This document shows positions 1 to 8,856 of a stretch of 64,000 nucleotides of DNA, piece by piece; positions within the stretch are counted from its first letter, which is position 1; each line of letters begins with the position of its first letter. A program made the translations under genes and the position numbers. The stretch covers positions 1-64,000 of the forward strand of contig JAJXYF010000018.1 in assembly GCA_021780755.1 (NCBI GenBank), read 5' to 3'. Source of the stretch: Deltaproteobacteria bacterium (lineage in GTDB: Bacteria; Desulfobacterota; Binatia; Binatales; Binataceae). The notes beneath the pieces are model-generated. The model ran no database searches. It was not told the origin of the DNA and worked only from the letters and a program-made list of their open reading frames with translations.

Positions 1-125
1 TGGCCCGCAAGCTCATGCGCTACATCCGTCACTACAACCGCGCTCCCAAGCCCATCAAGTGGACCTATCGTGACCCTTCACACCGCATCAGCCTTAATAC
101 CAATTTCTCTGTTACAGGCCACTAG
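1..125 (+). mobile_element. IS630-family transposase, 3' end only
   Basis: The frame from base 3 to the TAG at 123-125 encodes about 40 residues, including 'LMRYIRHYN', 'PKPIKWTY' and 'DPSHRI'. These match what I remember of the C-terminal tail of IS630-family DDE transposases; the rest lies left of the window. IS630 elements insert at TA dinucleotides, and a TA sits at 123-124. Immediately after it an unrelated reading frame (a methyltransferase) begins in mid-protein, so the right end of the element is most likely at about 122-124. The family call is from remembered motifs, not a search. Confidence 0.7.
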
Positions 126-601
126 TGATACTCCGCGAGGTTGCGGTGAGCGATACATGCGAGAGGAAAACATTTCTGCGTGATCTCGTCGCAGGGTCAA
201 CCGGCGCGATAAACGGCAGTGGCGAGAGTTTTTCTCAACGATATTGGGGCGTCGCGAATGAAGTTATGGCAGTAGCGACTGTTACGGCAGACGAAGAGCG
301 GACGCGCGCCGGCGCGCCGGACCTGATCAAGATTGATGTCGAAGGGCACGAAGAGTCGGTCATTCGCGGAGCGCATACCACACTGAAGGAAGACCAGCCG
401 ATTTTGATTTTCGAATGCTTCCACGGGGGCGGCGAAATAACGGATTTTCTCGAATCACTGGGCTACTGGGTAGGCGACGCGGAGCATATGAATAACGATC
501 GAGGCCGAGCGACCAACTTCCTCGCCCTGCCACCTCGACATCGGCCAGTATTGGAAGCGCTCCGTCAATTTTGGACTGAACAAATGAGCCAATTTGGTTG
601 A
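125..601 (+). pseudogene. FkbM-family methyltransferase, 5'-truncated by the IS element
   Basis: The 158-residue frame has the hallmark of FkbM SAM-dependent methyltransferases, 'DLIKIDVEGHE' (about residues 66-76), followed by 'ILIFECF'. It begins with 'VILREVAVSD', which in intact family members lies after the first SAM-binding strand. The N-terminal Rossmann part, including the glycine-rich SAM motif, is therefore missing. The GTG at 125 directly abuts the IS630 end, so this is probably not a true start and the gene is likely dead. Such enzymes methylate sugars or lipids in polysaccharide and natural-product loci, which fits the glycosyltransferase and acyltransferase that follow. The breakpoint itself is inference. 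Confidence 0.7.
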
Positions 602-659
602 AACTTGACATTCTGAGGTTTACCGCTTTGTGCGGCAGCTATCACGGACAGACTGCACG

Positions 660-1592
660 ATGGAACACGCGCCACACCAACTCTCTGTCATATTGCTCAC
701 TTTCAACGAGGAGGCCAATCTGCCGGCGGCACTGGAGAGTATAAAAGCACTGAATGCAGACCTATTTGTGGTCGATTCCGGGAGTACCGATCGAACGAAG
801 GAGATTGCGTGTGCGGCCGGCGCTCATGTACTTGAGCATGCGTTCGAAAATCACGCACGTCAGCTCAATTGGGCTCTAGACAACCTGCCAATTCGCACCC
901 GGTGGGTGATGCGCCTGGATGCCGATGAGCGCCTGACTCCCGAGCTCGGGCGTGAGCTCGCGGCGGTCCTGCCGACCCTGCCTGAAGATGTAACCGGCCT
1001 CGAACTCAACCGCAGGGTCTATTTTTGGGGGCGCTGGATTCGCCACGGCGCGTACTATCCGTCGTGGCTGTTGCGTGTATGGCGGACGGGCATCGCGCGA
1101 TGCGAGCAGCGCTGGATGGACGAGCACATGGTGCTCAGTCGCGGCCGTGTGAGGAGGCTCGACCACGACTTCATCGACGAGAATCATAAGGGACTGACAT
1201 TCTGGACCGACAAGCACAATCGATATGCTGATCGCGAGGTAAAGGACCTGCTCGGGCTGGCGGCCGGAGAAGGCGGCGAGTTACCGGCAGGACAGGCCGG
1301 GCGGCGGCGCTGGGCCAAAGAAAAGCTCTACTCGCGGTGTCCGCTCTTCTGGCGCGCGTTCGCATACTGGTTCTATCGCTATGTGATTAGGCTCGGATTT
1401 CTCGACGGTACGCCCGGCCTCGTCTTTCATTTCCTTCAGGCATGCTGGTATCGCATGTTGGTTGACGCAAAGCTTTATGAGCTGCGCCGGGTTAGCGGCG
1501 CAGAGATACCAATACGAGATGAAGCACCAGCGGCCCGGCCGAACGAGTCGTCGGACAGCGGCGTGCAGCTTTCCAACGATATCGAGTGTTGA
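660..1592 (+). CDS. Family 2 glycosyltransferase (WaaE/KdtX-like)
   Basis: The protein opens with 'SVILLTFNEEANLPAALES', continues with 'FVVDSGSTDRT' and has a 'RLDADERL' DxD-type metal/nucleotide-sugar motif. This is a GT-A inverting glycosyltransferase of family 2, similar to WaaE/KdtX-type beta-glycosyltransferases that decorate LPS core or exopolysaccharide. The Arg/Trp-rich C-terminal third ('FYRYVIRLGFLDGTPGL') could lie at the membrane face. I prefer the ATG at 660 over the in-frame GTG at 630 because homologues begin just before the 'SVI' strand. The stop overlaps the start of the acyltransferase by 7 nt, so the two are translationally coupled. The acceptor sugar cannot be read from sequence. 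Confidence 0.85.
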   Translation: MEHAPHQLSVILLTFNEEANLPAALESIKALNADLFVVDSGSTDRTKEIACAAGAHVLEHAFENHARQLNWALDNLPIRTRWVMRLDADERLTPELGRELAAVLPTLPEDVTGLELNRRVYFWGRWIRHGAYYPSWLLRVWRTGIARCEQRWMDEHMVLSRGRVRRLDHDFIDENHKGLTFWTDKHNRYADREVKDLLGLAAGEGGELPAGQAGRRRWAKEKLYSRCPLFWRAFAYWFYRYVIRLGFLDGTPGLVFHFLQACWYRMLVDAKLYELRRVSGAEIPIRDEAPAARPNESSDSGVQLSNDIEC

Positions 1593-2176
1593 GTGTGCGC
1601 GCCGGCGCCGTACAGGACTTGGGATCGTTCCGGCTGCCGGATGGCTTTCGTGGCCGTCCGGCGTGGTTTGTCCAACTCTGGTGGCTGGTTCAAGCGACTC
1701 TGTTCGCCTGGTCGCCCCAATTCATGTACGGCTGGCGCAGATGGTTGCTGCGTTGCTTCGGCGCCCGCATCGGGCTGAACGCTCTAATCAGGCCGTCGGC
1801 CGAATTTACCTATCCCTGGAAAATCACGATAGGCGACCGATCGTGGATCGGCGACCGGGTCGCGCTCTACAGCTTGGGAATTATTCAGATCGGCTCCGAT
1901 GTGGTGGTTTCGCAGAATTCATACCTGTGCGCCGGCACGCATGACTATAGCGCGCCAAACTTTGATATTTCAGGTCCACCAATAATCATAGGAGACGAAG
2001 TCTGGATTGCGGCGGACGTGTTCGTTGGTCCCGGGACCACGATCGGACGGGGCGCCGTCGTAGGCGCGCGCAGCAGCGTTTTTCATGACCTACCGCCGAT
2101 GAAGGTTTGTAGAGGCAACCCGGCAGTCCCCGTACACGATCGACAAGTAATCGTGCGACCGGCGCCCTCGCCTTAG
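1586..2176 (+). CDS. WcaF-like left-handed beta-helix acyltransferase
   Basis: The 196-residue protein has an N-terminal Trp-rich segment ('WWLVQATLFAWSP') followed by hexapeptide-repeat turns ('IGDRSWIGDRVALYS', 'IGDEVWIAADVFVGPGTTIG', 'GAVVGARSSV'), ending in 'GNPAVPV'. This is the layout of putative colanic acid biosynthesis acetyltransferase WcaF and related trimeric O-acetyltransferases that use acetyl-CoA on a sugar. The catalytic His is probably in 'AGTHDYS'. The GTG at 1586 overlaps the glycosyltransferase stop; TTG 1589 and GTG 1595 are alternatives. It probably acetylates the glycan made by the upstream enzyme; the substrate is unknown. Confidence 0.85.
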   Translation: MLSVRAGAVQDLGSFRLPDGFRGRPAWFVQLWWLVQATLFAWSPQFMYGWRRWLLRCFGARIGLNALIRPSAEFTYPWKITIGDRSWIGDRVALYSLGIIQIGSDVVVSQNSYLCAGTHDYSAPNFDISGPPIIIGDEVWIAADVFVGPGTTIGRGAVVGARSSVFHDLPPMKVCRGNPAVPVHDRQVIVRPAPSP

Positions 2177-2219
2177 CCTCAGGTGGAAGCGGCCGGCAGG
2201 CGTAGCGGATGAATTCTAT

Positions 2220-3176
2220 CTAGAGTCCGTTGAGAAAGCGCAGAATCAGGGCGGTCGTTTCCTCGGGCTTTTCCACCTGAACCCAATGTCCCGCACCTTC
2301 TACGAGTTCGATAAAGCGCAGATCATCGAACGCTTTGGGGAACGTGGTGCGCCAGTCGGGGTCGTAAAGCAGCACATCATCGGCGACCCCAGAGACAAAC
2401 GCCGCGGGCTGCGTGAAGCGCTTGGACTCCAGTTCAGGCGTGATGCTGTTATTGGTTGGAACGTTGCGATACCAATTGAGCCCGCCTCGGAACCCGCTCA
2501 TCCGGTACTGCTCAACGTAGTAGTCGAGATCTGCTCGCGTAAGCCAGGACGGCAACTGCTTCGGCATCAGCATAGTATCGAGGAGACCACTCGCCCGTGG
2601 ATGCTCCAGTTGTTTCATAAAACTCGCGGGTGGCGCGTCAGCGGAGAGAGTGTAATAAATCGAGAGCAGGCTGCGTTCCAAGTCGCGCTCGAGTTCGGCT
2701 TCAGCGACTCCTGGCTGCTGGAAATAGCGGATGTACCAGAAGCGATCATCCATGCCGGGAGGATTTATTATTTCTGGCGCCAGGCGCCAAAAGGGCACTG
2801 ACAGCCCCATCACCGCTTTGCACGTCTGTTCGTGCAACAGCGCGGTATTCCAGGCGACGACGCATCCCCAGTCATGACCAACGAGGGTGAAAGTGTCATG
2901 CCCAAGCGCAGGAGCAATGCCTGCGATGTCAGCGGCGAGAGTCCGAATGTTATAATCCGCGATGGCGAGCGGTCGATCACTGCCGCCAAAACCACGTTGG
3001 TCAGGGACCGCTACTTGGAAGCCGGCCTCGACAAGGGGGTCGATCTGATGACGCCACAGATACCAGCACTGCGGCCACCCATGCAGCAAAATGACCAGCG
3101 GCCCCTTGCCCTCGACCACGGTGCGTAACCTGACACCATTGGTCTCAAGCATTTTGAAGTTACGATCAATCATCAT
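2220..3176 (-). CDS. Soluble epoxide hydrolase, alpha/beta-hydrolase fold
   Basis: The 318-residue protein has all epoxide-hydrolase landmarks: oxyanion motif 'HGWP' (about residue 33), nucleophile Asp in 'GHDWGC' (about residue 101), cap-domain tyrosines ('WYIRYF', 'DYYVEQYRMSGFRGGLNWYR'), the third acid in the 'SGVADDVLLYDPDW' region and the base His in 'GAGHWVQVEKPEE'. It opens epoxides to diols in the cytosol. It starts with two consecutive ATGs (3174-3176 and 3171-3173), the first about 8 nt after 'gggag'. It lies next to an enoyl-CoA hydratase and a Baeyer-Villiger monooxygenase, so a role in terpene, aromatic or fatty-epoxide catabolism is plausible. A haloalkane dehalogenase is less likely because the HGWP context and tyrosines fit epoxide hydrolases. 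Confidence 0.88.
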   Translation of the reverse strand: MMIDRNFKMLETNGVRLRTVVEGKGPLVILLHGWPQCWYLWRHQIDPLVEAGFQVAVPDQRGFGGSDRPLAIADYNIRTLAADIAGIAPALGHDTFTLVGHDWGCVVAWNTALLHEQTCKAVMGLSVPFWRLAPEIINPPGMDDRFWYIRYFQQPGVAEAELERDLERSLLSIYYTLSADAPPASFMKQLEHPRASGLLDTMLMPKQLPSWLTRADLDYYVEQYRMSGFRGGLNWYRNVPTNNSITPELESKRFTQPAAFVSGVADDVLLYDPDWRTTFPKAFDDLRFIELVEGAGHWVQVEKPEETTALILRFLNGL

Positions 3177-3406
3177 TATTCTTCTCCCAATCTCTGAGAA
3201 GGACCGTTAGACTGGGATTCCCTTTTTTAAATGCTGACTGAGACTCGCACCACGACTATTTGGTTTGCAAACGCAAAGGTCGGGCCCGGTTTTGCATGCG
3301 AAGCCCCTTCCACCGCGCCGCAACAGACCGGTTCGGCCTCGCGTTGACGAAATCGATGTGCGGGTGCGTGCGCGTCGCTCACCCGCATCGGCGATCCCAA
3401 AGCGAA

Positions 3407-4189
3407 TTACGCGCCTTTGAAATTGGCCGGGCGCTTTTGCAAGAAGGCCCGCACGCCCTCCTTGAAGTCCGCTGAGGCACCCGCCTTGCGCTGCATCTGG
3501 CGTTCCAGGTTCAACTGTTCTTCGTAAGTATTGTCGGGACTTTCCCAGTAGAGCCGGCGGATGAGTCCCAGTGCGATAGTTGGCCCGGCAGCCAGCTCGC
3601 GTCCCATCTCCCGCGCCTTTTCCATCAACTCATCGTCCGCGAAAACCCGATTCACGAGTCCCCATTCAAGCGCCTTGTCAGCGGGCAATCTTTCGCCCAG
3701 CAGCGAGAGTTCGCTGGCGCGCGCCTTGCCAATCAATCGCGGCAGAATCCAGGTCGAACCGCCATCCGGCACCAGACCTATACGGCGAAAGGCTTGCAGG
3801 AAGTAGGCCGAGCGGGCGCATAACACGAGGTCGCCCATCAGCGCGAAACTCATCCCGACGCCAGCCGCCGCGCCGTTAACCGCAGTAACCAGTGGGACCA
3901 CGAGCTCGCGCAGACGACGGAGGAACGGATGGAAAACTGTCTCCAGGAGCATACCCGCATCGACACCCTCTCCTGACGTGGGTTGCAAATTCGCTCCCGC
4001 ACAGAAGCCCCGTCCTTCACCGGTCATAATCACGCATCGCACTTCATCGCGGCGTCGATCGACCTCGTCCAGCGCTTTCATAAGCCCGCCGACCATTTCG
4101 GGCGAGACGGCGTTCATCACCTCAGGATGGTTGAGCTTGAGGATGGCGATCTGTCCATCGATATCGAGTTTTGCGCGTTCAAATTCCAT
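3407..4189 (-). CDS. Enoyl-CoA hydratase/isomerase (PaaG-like)
   Basis: The 260-residue crotonase-fold protein has oxyanion-hole segments 'GRGFCAGANL' (about residues 58-67) and 'NGAAAGVGMSFAL' (about 105-117). The catalytic-acid region is 'RIGLVPDGGSTW', with Asp where classical hydratases have Glu; this is the pattern of PaaG-type epoxy-CoA isomerases and of many isomerase-like members. The product either hydrates trans-2-enoyl-CoA or isomerises a ring-epoxide or double bond. A near-perfect 'aggagg' lies 5 nt before the ATG. A modest inverted repeat (3359-3366 with 3380-3387, no T tract) follows the stop on this strand. Neighbouring epoxide hydrolase and monooxygenase suggest one catabolic unit. 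Confidence 0.88.
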   Translation of the reverse strand: MEFERAKLDIDGQIAILKLNHPEVMNAVSPEMVGGLMKALDEVDRRRDEVRCVIMTGEGRGFCAGANLQPTSGEGVDAGMLLETVFHPFLRRLRELVVPLVTAVNGAAAGVGMSFALMGDLVLCARSAYFLQAFRRIGLVPDGGSTWILPRLIGKARASELSLLGERLPADKALEWGLVNRVFADDELMEKAREMGRELAAGPTIALGLIRRLYWESPDNTYEEQLNLERQMQRKAGASADFKEGVRAFLQKRPANFKGA

Positions 4190-4533
4190 AGTGCCTCCTG
4201 GCGCAAGATCTAGCCGTCATGCGACGGCTGATCAAGAAAGGATCGGCGGCGAGGGTGTATGCCCATCGATAGTGACCGAGGCCTTCGCGCCATTCGGATT
4301 CGCGGCAGCCTGTCGGGAATGGGGGGAGAGAAACTCGTTGCGCCTCCGGTGCACTATCCATTCGATCCTCAGCACGCGACGCAACTGGCTTCGTCGAATA
4401 CCATCAGGTGATCGAGACTTTCGCGCCGAATCGATCCGATGAGGCCCTCAACGTGGCCGTTTTACTGTGGGTGATCGCGGCGCGGGAGTTGCGCCGGAGC
4501 TTTACTCCGGCGCAACCGGCCTATCCGGCTGCT
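4190..4533. other. Gene-free stretch between enoyl-CoA hydratase and monooxygenase
   Basis: These 344 bases hold no convincing gene on either strand. The right end contains the 12-bp inverted repeat at 4488-4516. The left end, just upstream of the enoyl-CoA hydratase ATG, should hold that gene's promoter, but I cannot identify -35/-10 boxes with confidence. Confidence 0.6.
4488..4516 (-). terminator. Hairpin after the Baeyer-Villiger monooxygenase gene
   Basis: A perfect 12-bp inverted repeat (4488-4499 'gttgcgccggag' against 4505-4516) with a 5-nt loop begins 17 bases past the monooxygenase stop. It lacks a T run on the minus strand, so it may act as an RNA 3'-end stabiliser or a weak terminator. 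Confidence 0.5.
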
Positions 4534-6222
4534 TCAGTGAGCGATCTTCTCTCCGATGGTTGCAGTTTCAAGGCCCAAACCGTGGGCCGGCGTAGAACCT
4601 GAGGAGAAGACGATTCCCTCGTAGCCCTTTTCTGCAACTTCATTGATCTTGTTCACGTATTTCGGGGCACCACCATTGTAAACGAGGTACCGAATCTTGC
4701 CGTGCTCGTGACCGGGGACGTTCGAGTTGTACCCGGTGAACCAGGACTTGGCCTTCCGCATAAGCATCGCCGAGTACATCTTTTTCACGTGGGCGGTCCA
4801 GCGCTCTTCGGCCTCGAGCGTCGGTTCAGCGCGAGTGTAACCGTGGGCCCACATATACTCGAGCAACTTCGTGCACCAGCTGACGCCGGTTTCGATGCCA
4901 CGCGGATAGTTCGTCGACGCGGAGCCGCTTTGCGGCCCGGACGGCATGAAAAGATTCGGGAATCCATGAACGAACATGCCGAGGAACGTCGACGGACCCT
5001 CGCTCCAATTGTCACATAACTTGGCAGCTCCGACGCCTTGAATGTCGATCTGGTCGAAAGCGCCGGTTATCGCGTCAAAGCCGGTGGCATACACAATAAT
5101 GTCGAAGTCGTAGTCACGCTCGGTGGTGCGCAACCCGGTTTCGGTCACCTCCACGATCGGCGTCTCGCTGATGTCCACCAGGTGCACGTTGTCACGGTTG
5201 TAGGCTTCGAAATAGCGTGTCTCCATCGGCACCCGCTGCACGCCGAAGCCGTGATCGCGCGGGATCAGCTTCTCGGCGACGGCCGGGTCCTTCACCCGGC
5301 GACGAATCCGATCGGCGATATACTCGGAGAACTCGGCGTTCGCTTTCTCGTCCGTGAATATCTCGCGGAAGTTGCGCAGCCAGATCGCAAACCCTGGGAT
5401 GTCATAGAGCCGGTCCCACAGCGCCAGCCGCTCCTCACGTGAGACCTCATAGAAGCCACGCCGATCCGGCTCATGCTCGAAGCCACCTGGGGTACGCGCA
5501 CACGTCGCGAAGATCTGGTCATAGCGCGACCGGATGTCGGCCATCTCCGCGTCGGAGATCGGTCCGTTGTTCAGTGGAGCGGACCAGTTAGGCCGGCGCT
5601 GAAATACGGTCAGATCGGCGACCTTGTCCGCGATCTCTCCAATCACCTGGATGCCCGTGGCGCCGGTACCGATAACGGCGACCTTCTTACCAGCCATCTC
5701 AACCGGTTCGTGCGGCCAGTAGAACGTATGGAACGAACGGCCCTTGAAGGTCTCCATACCCTTGAGCCGCGGCGGGGTGGGCACCGACAGGAGGCCGACC
5801 GCCATAATGACGAACCGGCTTGTCAGCTCGCGACCGTCGTCGATTTTCAGCCGCCACAATTCATTCGCTTCGTCGAAGTGCGCCGCCTCGACCTTGCAAT
5901 TAAACTGCATGTATTTGCGCAGATCGAACTTGTCCGCGACGTAGTTCAGGTAGCGCAAGTTCTCAGACTGACCTGAGAACCGTTCCTTCCAATGCCATTC
6001 GTTCAGCAATTCCTTGGAGAACGAGAAGCCGTAAGTGTAGCTTTCCGAGTCGAACCGGGCTCCCGGATAACGGTTCCAGTACCAGGTCCCGCCCAGGTCG
6101 CCGGCGGCGTCGAGCACGGTGGCGTCCACTCCGAGGTCGGCCAAAAGTTTGATCTGATAGATTCCGGCCACTCCGGCGCCGATGACAATAACCTCGTAGT
6201 GCGACTTGGTCCGATCGATCAT
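4534..6222 (-). CDS. Baeyer-Villiger flavin monooxygenase
   Basis: The 562-residue protein has two Rossmann motifs, 'GAGVAGIY' (about residue 16, FAD) and 'GTGATGIQ' (about residue 183, NADPH). Between them is the type I Baeyer-Villiger fingerprint 'FKGRSFHTFYWP' (F-x-G-x3-H-x3-W-P), and 'GGTWYWNRYPGARFD' is also typical of cyclohexanone-monooxygenase-type enzymes. It inserts one oxygen from O2 into a ketone to give an ester or lactone. Length and motif spacing are normal for the family. It reads toward the hydratase and epoxide hydrolase but is separated by 344 bases with a hairpin, so it is probably its own transcript. The substrate cannot be deduced. Confidence 0.9.
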   Translation of the reverse strand: MIDRTKSHYEVIVIGAGVAGIYQIKLLADLGVDATVLDAAGDLGGTWYWNRYPGARFDSESYTYGFSFSKELLNEWHWKERFSGQSENLRYLNYVADKFDLRKYMQFNCKVEAAHFDEANELWRLKIDDGRELTSRFVIMAVGLLSVPTPPRLKGMETFKGRSFHTFYWPHEPVEMAGKKVAVIGTGATGIQVIGEIADKVADLTVFQRRPNWSAPLNNGPISDAEMADIRSRYDQIFATCARTPGGFEHEPDRRGFYEVSREERLALWDRLYDIPGFAIWLRNFREIFTDEKANAEFSEYIADRIRRRVKDPAVAEKLIPRDHGFGVQRVPMETRYFEAYNRDNVHLVDISETPIVEVTETGLRTTERDYDFDIIVYATGFDAITGAFDQIDIQGVGAAKLCDNWSEGPSTFLGMFVHGFPNLFMPSGPQSGSASTNYPRGIETGVSWCTKLLEYMWAHGYTRAEPTLEAEERWTAHVKKMYSAMLMRKAKSWFTGYNSNVPGHEHGKIRYLVYNGGAPKYVNKINEVAEKGYEGIVFSSGSTPAHGLGLETATIGEKIAH

Positions 6223-6689
6223 GATTTACTCCAGTTCTCGCTCATTGGCCTAAGGTGTTGGTAGGGCGGGATTGATAACCCCGAGCAAAGGCCATGAAGC
6301 TGCGACCTCATAATCTTTCGACCCAGAAATGGTGCTCCCGCGTCGTTGGACCCCAAAAGCTTATCTCGTCCCACGCCTGGATAATCTCGGTCAAGCCGAA
6401 AATGGTGGCCTGGTATCTTTCCCGATTCCGTCCGATGGGCAGCAAGGGGCCGCTTCTCCTCGTCACAGGCCGGCAGGAAGGAATACATGCCAACCATCGG
6501 CTTGAGCCCTTCTCAGTTCTTTTATAAGACCTCGCGCATGATATCGGTCGGGGTATTTTTTTGTCAATTGCACTCGACATTGAGCATCGCTTCGACCGGC
6601 CCAGCCGAGTGCGGCGCACCCAGTCTTGAACGGACTTCACCAGGAGTACAGCCTCTTGGACCGCGCCGCTTGACGGTCGTGGAGTTCTT

Positions 6690-6728
6690 ACGGACCACAG
6701 TGGAGTCGTGGTCCGTCTGAATTTTTCA
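6690..6728 (+). terminator. Terminator-like hairpin
   Basis: A 9-bp inverted repeat 'acggaccac' (6690-6698) and 'gtggtccgt' (6708-6716), with a 9-nt loop, is followed by 'ctgaattttt'. It has the form of an intrinsic terminator for plus-strand transcription. No convincing gene precedes it on that strand, so it may be left over from a lost gene. Confidence 0.35.
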
Positions 6729-6892
6729 TCACGCTTTTCGAGCGGTCAGTGCGGTTCGATTACTTCGTGGCGTGGCCCGATCCGGTTGCCACAATTCGTG
6801 AAGCACCCGCGACTTCGCTCCATCGCTGATGAAGGTGCGGATGCCTGTGAATTGCAGTGATTCTAATCGAAAGGGAGAGAATATTCTGTGGG

Positions 6893-6991
6893 TCATCCTT
6901 TCGGCAGGCCGAGGACGCGCTCGCCGATGATATTGTACTGAATCTGATTGGTGCCAGCCGCGATCGTGCCGCCGCGGGCACTCAGCATCCG
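6893..6991 (-). pseudogene. Acyl-CoA dehydrogenase, C-terminal remnant
   Basis: Reading the minus strand to the TGA at 6893-6895 gives a frame ending 'AAGTNQIQYNIIGERVLGLPKG', preceded by 'RMLSARGGTI'. This is nearly identical to the end of the intact acyl-CoA dehydrogenase at 31495-32679 ('RMLAARGPTI', 'GTNQIQHNIIGERV'). Upstream of 'RML' the frame no longer resembles the family and the kinase-fusion gene begins at 7080, so at most about 35 codons remain. Either the rest was deleted or a frameshift near 6991 obscures a few more codons. The identity of the fragment is clear; how it arose is unknown. Confidence 0.85.
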
Positions 6992-7079
6992 GCAGGATCG
7001 CGGCGAAGCGGTTCCCAGCGCGCGGCCAATCTCGCTAGAATGATTGGTGTTCCGTTACCTTGATTGACTGGCAGCCGCC

Positions 7080-8717
7080 ATGGGCATCAACCAGCTCGCA
7101 ACCGATCGCCGTCTCCCGCCCCTCGTCCGAGCAATGATGAAGCCGGACTTTTTTGCTGACCCGCCCGCCCGGGTCGAACTCAAGGAGACGCTCATCTCAT
7201 TCGTGTTACTGGCCGGACATTACGCCTATAAAGTCAAGAAACCTGCGCACCTCGCATTTCTTGATGCCTCCACCGCGGAGCGGCGCAAGCATCTCTGTGA
7301 GGAAGAAGTACGGCTCAATCGGCGCCTTTCACCGCAAGTTTATCTCGGTGTGATTGCCATGGTCGTGCGCGATGGCAGGTACGTTTTGATCGAGGACGAT
7401 GTTGCCCACGTTCGCGACGCGGTTGAGTACGCGGTCAAAATGCGGCGCCTGCCGTCCGACCGTATGCTCGACCAAATGATCGCGGACGGTACGGCCTCGC
7501 TCGAAGATATCCGGTCGATCGCGGAAAGGTTGGTGACCTTTCATGCCAGTGCCGCAAAGGATCGAGCCTGGAGCTATGGGTCGGCCGAGGCGATTTCGTG
7601 CCTTGTCGCGGACAATCTCGGAGAAATCGAGCCCACAGTTGCCGAACCACTCATCCGGGCGAAGCTCGCGCGATTAAGTTACTACTTTAAGCAATTCACT
7701 TCGGCGCATCGGGAACTGCTGGACCAACGCGCGCGCAACGGATTCGTCCTCGAGGGCCACGGGGATGTGCGATGTGACTGTGTCTGTCTCACCGCTGGGC
7801 GCGTTGAAATCTTCGACTGCCTCGAATTCAGCGAGCGCCTTCGTTATTGCGATGTTGCCGCCGAGATCGCGTTCCTCGCAATGGATCTGGATCGGCTCGG
7901 CCAGTCCAACCTGTCCGACGAGTTGGTGCGGCGTTACGTCGAGCTTTCAAATGATCCTGACATTCTGAAGTTGATGGCTTTTTACAAATGCTATCGCGCC
8001 ACCATCCGCCTCAAGGTCGAGCTTATCCGGAGCATTGAGCCGGACCGCTCGAGCAAGGAGCAGGCGGAGGCACTGGCGCGAGCGCAGATCTACCTCGGCC
8101 TTGCGATGAAATACGCAGGGGAACCTCCGGCGAAAAACCTGGTGATCGTCTGCGGCGTATCGGGCAGCGGGAAATCAACGCTCGCGCGCCAACTCGCTGG
8201 CCGCCTCGGATTCGAAGTCCTGAGCTCTGACGTTGAGCGCAAGCGGCTCGCCGGTATCGCTCCGACGACCCACTGCCCCGAGCGCTTTCGCGCTGGAATT
8301 TATAGCGATTCGTTCAGCCGTCGGGTTTACGAGGAACTTCTCGTAAACGCCGAGAAGCTGCTGAAGCAGGGCAACGGCGTCATCGTCGATGCCACCTTTC
8401 GTCATCGGGGCGAACGTGCCCTCGCCATCGAGGTCGCCATGCGCCTGGGTGTTAAGGCATTCTTCGTCGAGTGCCGTGCGGAGCCGGATGAAATCCGGCG
8501 CCGTCTCATTGAACGGCAGACCCGCGCCGGCGAGGTCTCGGACGCCACCGTCGAGACCTACCTCGAACAGGTAAACGATTTCGAACCCCTCGTGGAGATT
8601 CACGCCGGCTTCCATCTGGTGGCGGATACGTCTCGCGGAACAGCCGAGGCCGCGGCCGTAGTGGAGCGCGAGATTGACCGATTATCCCGACCAAGTATCG
8701 CTGGAGATAGTAGTTAA
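7080..8717 (+). CDS. Aminoglycoside-phosphotransferase/P-loop kinase fusion protein
   Basis: The 545-residue protein combines two parts. Residues about 1-340 form a phosphotransferase (APH) fold, with the catalytic-loop motif 'GHGDVRCDCVCL' (about residues 226-237) and the metal-binding region 'IFDCLEF'. Residues about 350-530 form an AAA/zeta-toxin-like P-loop kinase with Walker A 'GVSGSGKST' (about residue 361) and 'VIVDATFRHRGER'. This architecture is common in proteobacteria and usually annotated 'bifunctional aminoglycoside phosphotransferase/ATP-binding protein'; its true substrate is not established and resistance should not be assumed. AMP nucleosidase follows 139 bases downstream on the same strand. 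The ATG at 7080 has no strong Shine-Dalgarno. Confidence 0.85.
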   Translation: MGINQLATDRRLPPLVRAMMKPDFFADPPARVELKETLISFVLLAGHYAYKVKKPAHLAFLDASTAERRKHLCEEEVRLNRRLSPQVYLGVIAMVVRDGRYVLIEDDVAHVRDAVEYAVKMRRLPSDRMLDQMIADGTASLEDIRSIAERLVTFHASAAKDRAWSYGSAEAISCLVADNLGEIEPTVAEPLIRAKLARLSYYFKQFTSAHRELLDQRARNGFVLEGHGDVRCDCVCLTAGRVEIFDCLEFSERLRYCDVAAEIAFLAMDLDRLGQSNLSDELVRRYVELSNDPDILKLMAFYKCYRATIRLKVELIRSIEPDRSSKEQAEALARAQIYLGLAMKYAGEPPAKNLVIVCGVSGSGKSTLARQLAGRLGFEVLSSDVERKRLAGIAPTTHCPERFRAGIYSDSFSRRVYEELLVNAEKLLKQGNGVIVDATFRHRGERALAIEVAMRLGVKAFFVECRAEPDEIRRRLIERQTRAGEVSDATVETYLEQVNDFEPLVEIHAGFHLVADTSRGTAEAAAVVEREIDRLSRPSIAGDSS

Positions 8718-8856
8718 TTGGAGTCCATCGTCACTTGTGCGACGAGCCTCCGCGAACCGCCGACGCATTACCGATCGATTGGCTGAAGATGAGCGTAACT
8801 CTGCGGAGCATCGAGTCAATGCCGTCCGGATCAATTCCGCGGACTGGAGCCGTGCC

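Larger units (their letters stand above)
6223..7079. other. 857-base gene-poor stretch with a gene remnant
   Basis: No intact gene is convincing here. A minus-strand reading frame covering 6308-6640 and plus-strand frames near 6487-6720 have no recognisable motifs, and their composition looks non-coding. The stretch contains a 9-bp hairpin at 6690-6728 and, at 6893-6991, a clear C-terminal fragment of an acyl-CoA dehydrogenase gene. The local base composition is visibly lower in G+C (about 6290-6600) than the neighbours, consistent with decayed or acquired DNA. Confidence 0.6.

Noticed and set aside
6308..6640. A 110-codon minus-strand frame in the gap before the kinase-fusion gene
   Set aside because: No start with a ribosome-binding site, no motif and a composition unlike neighbouring genes.
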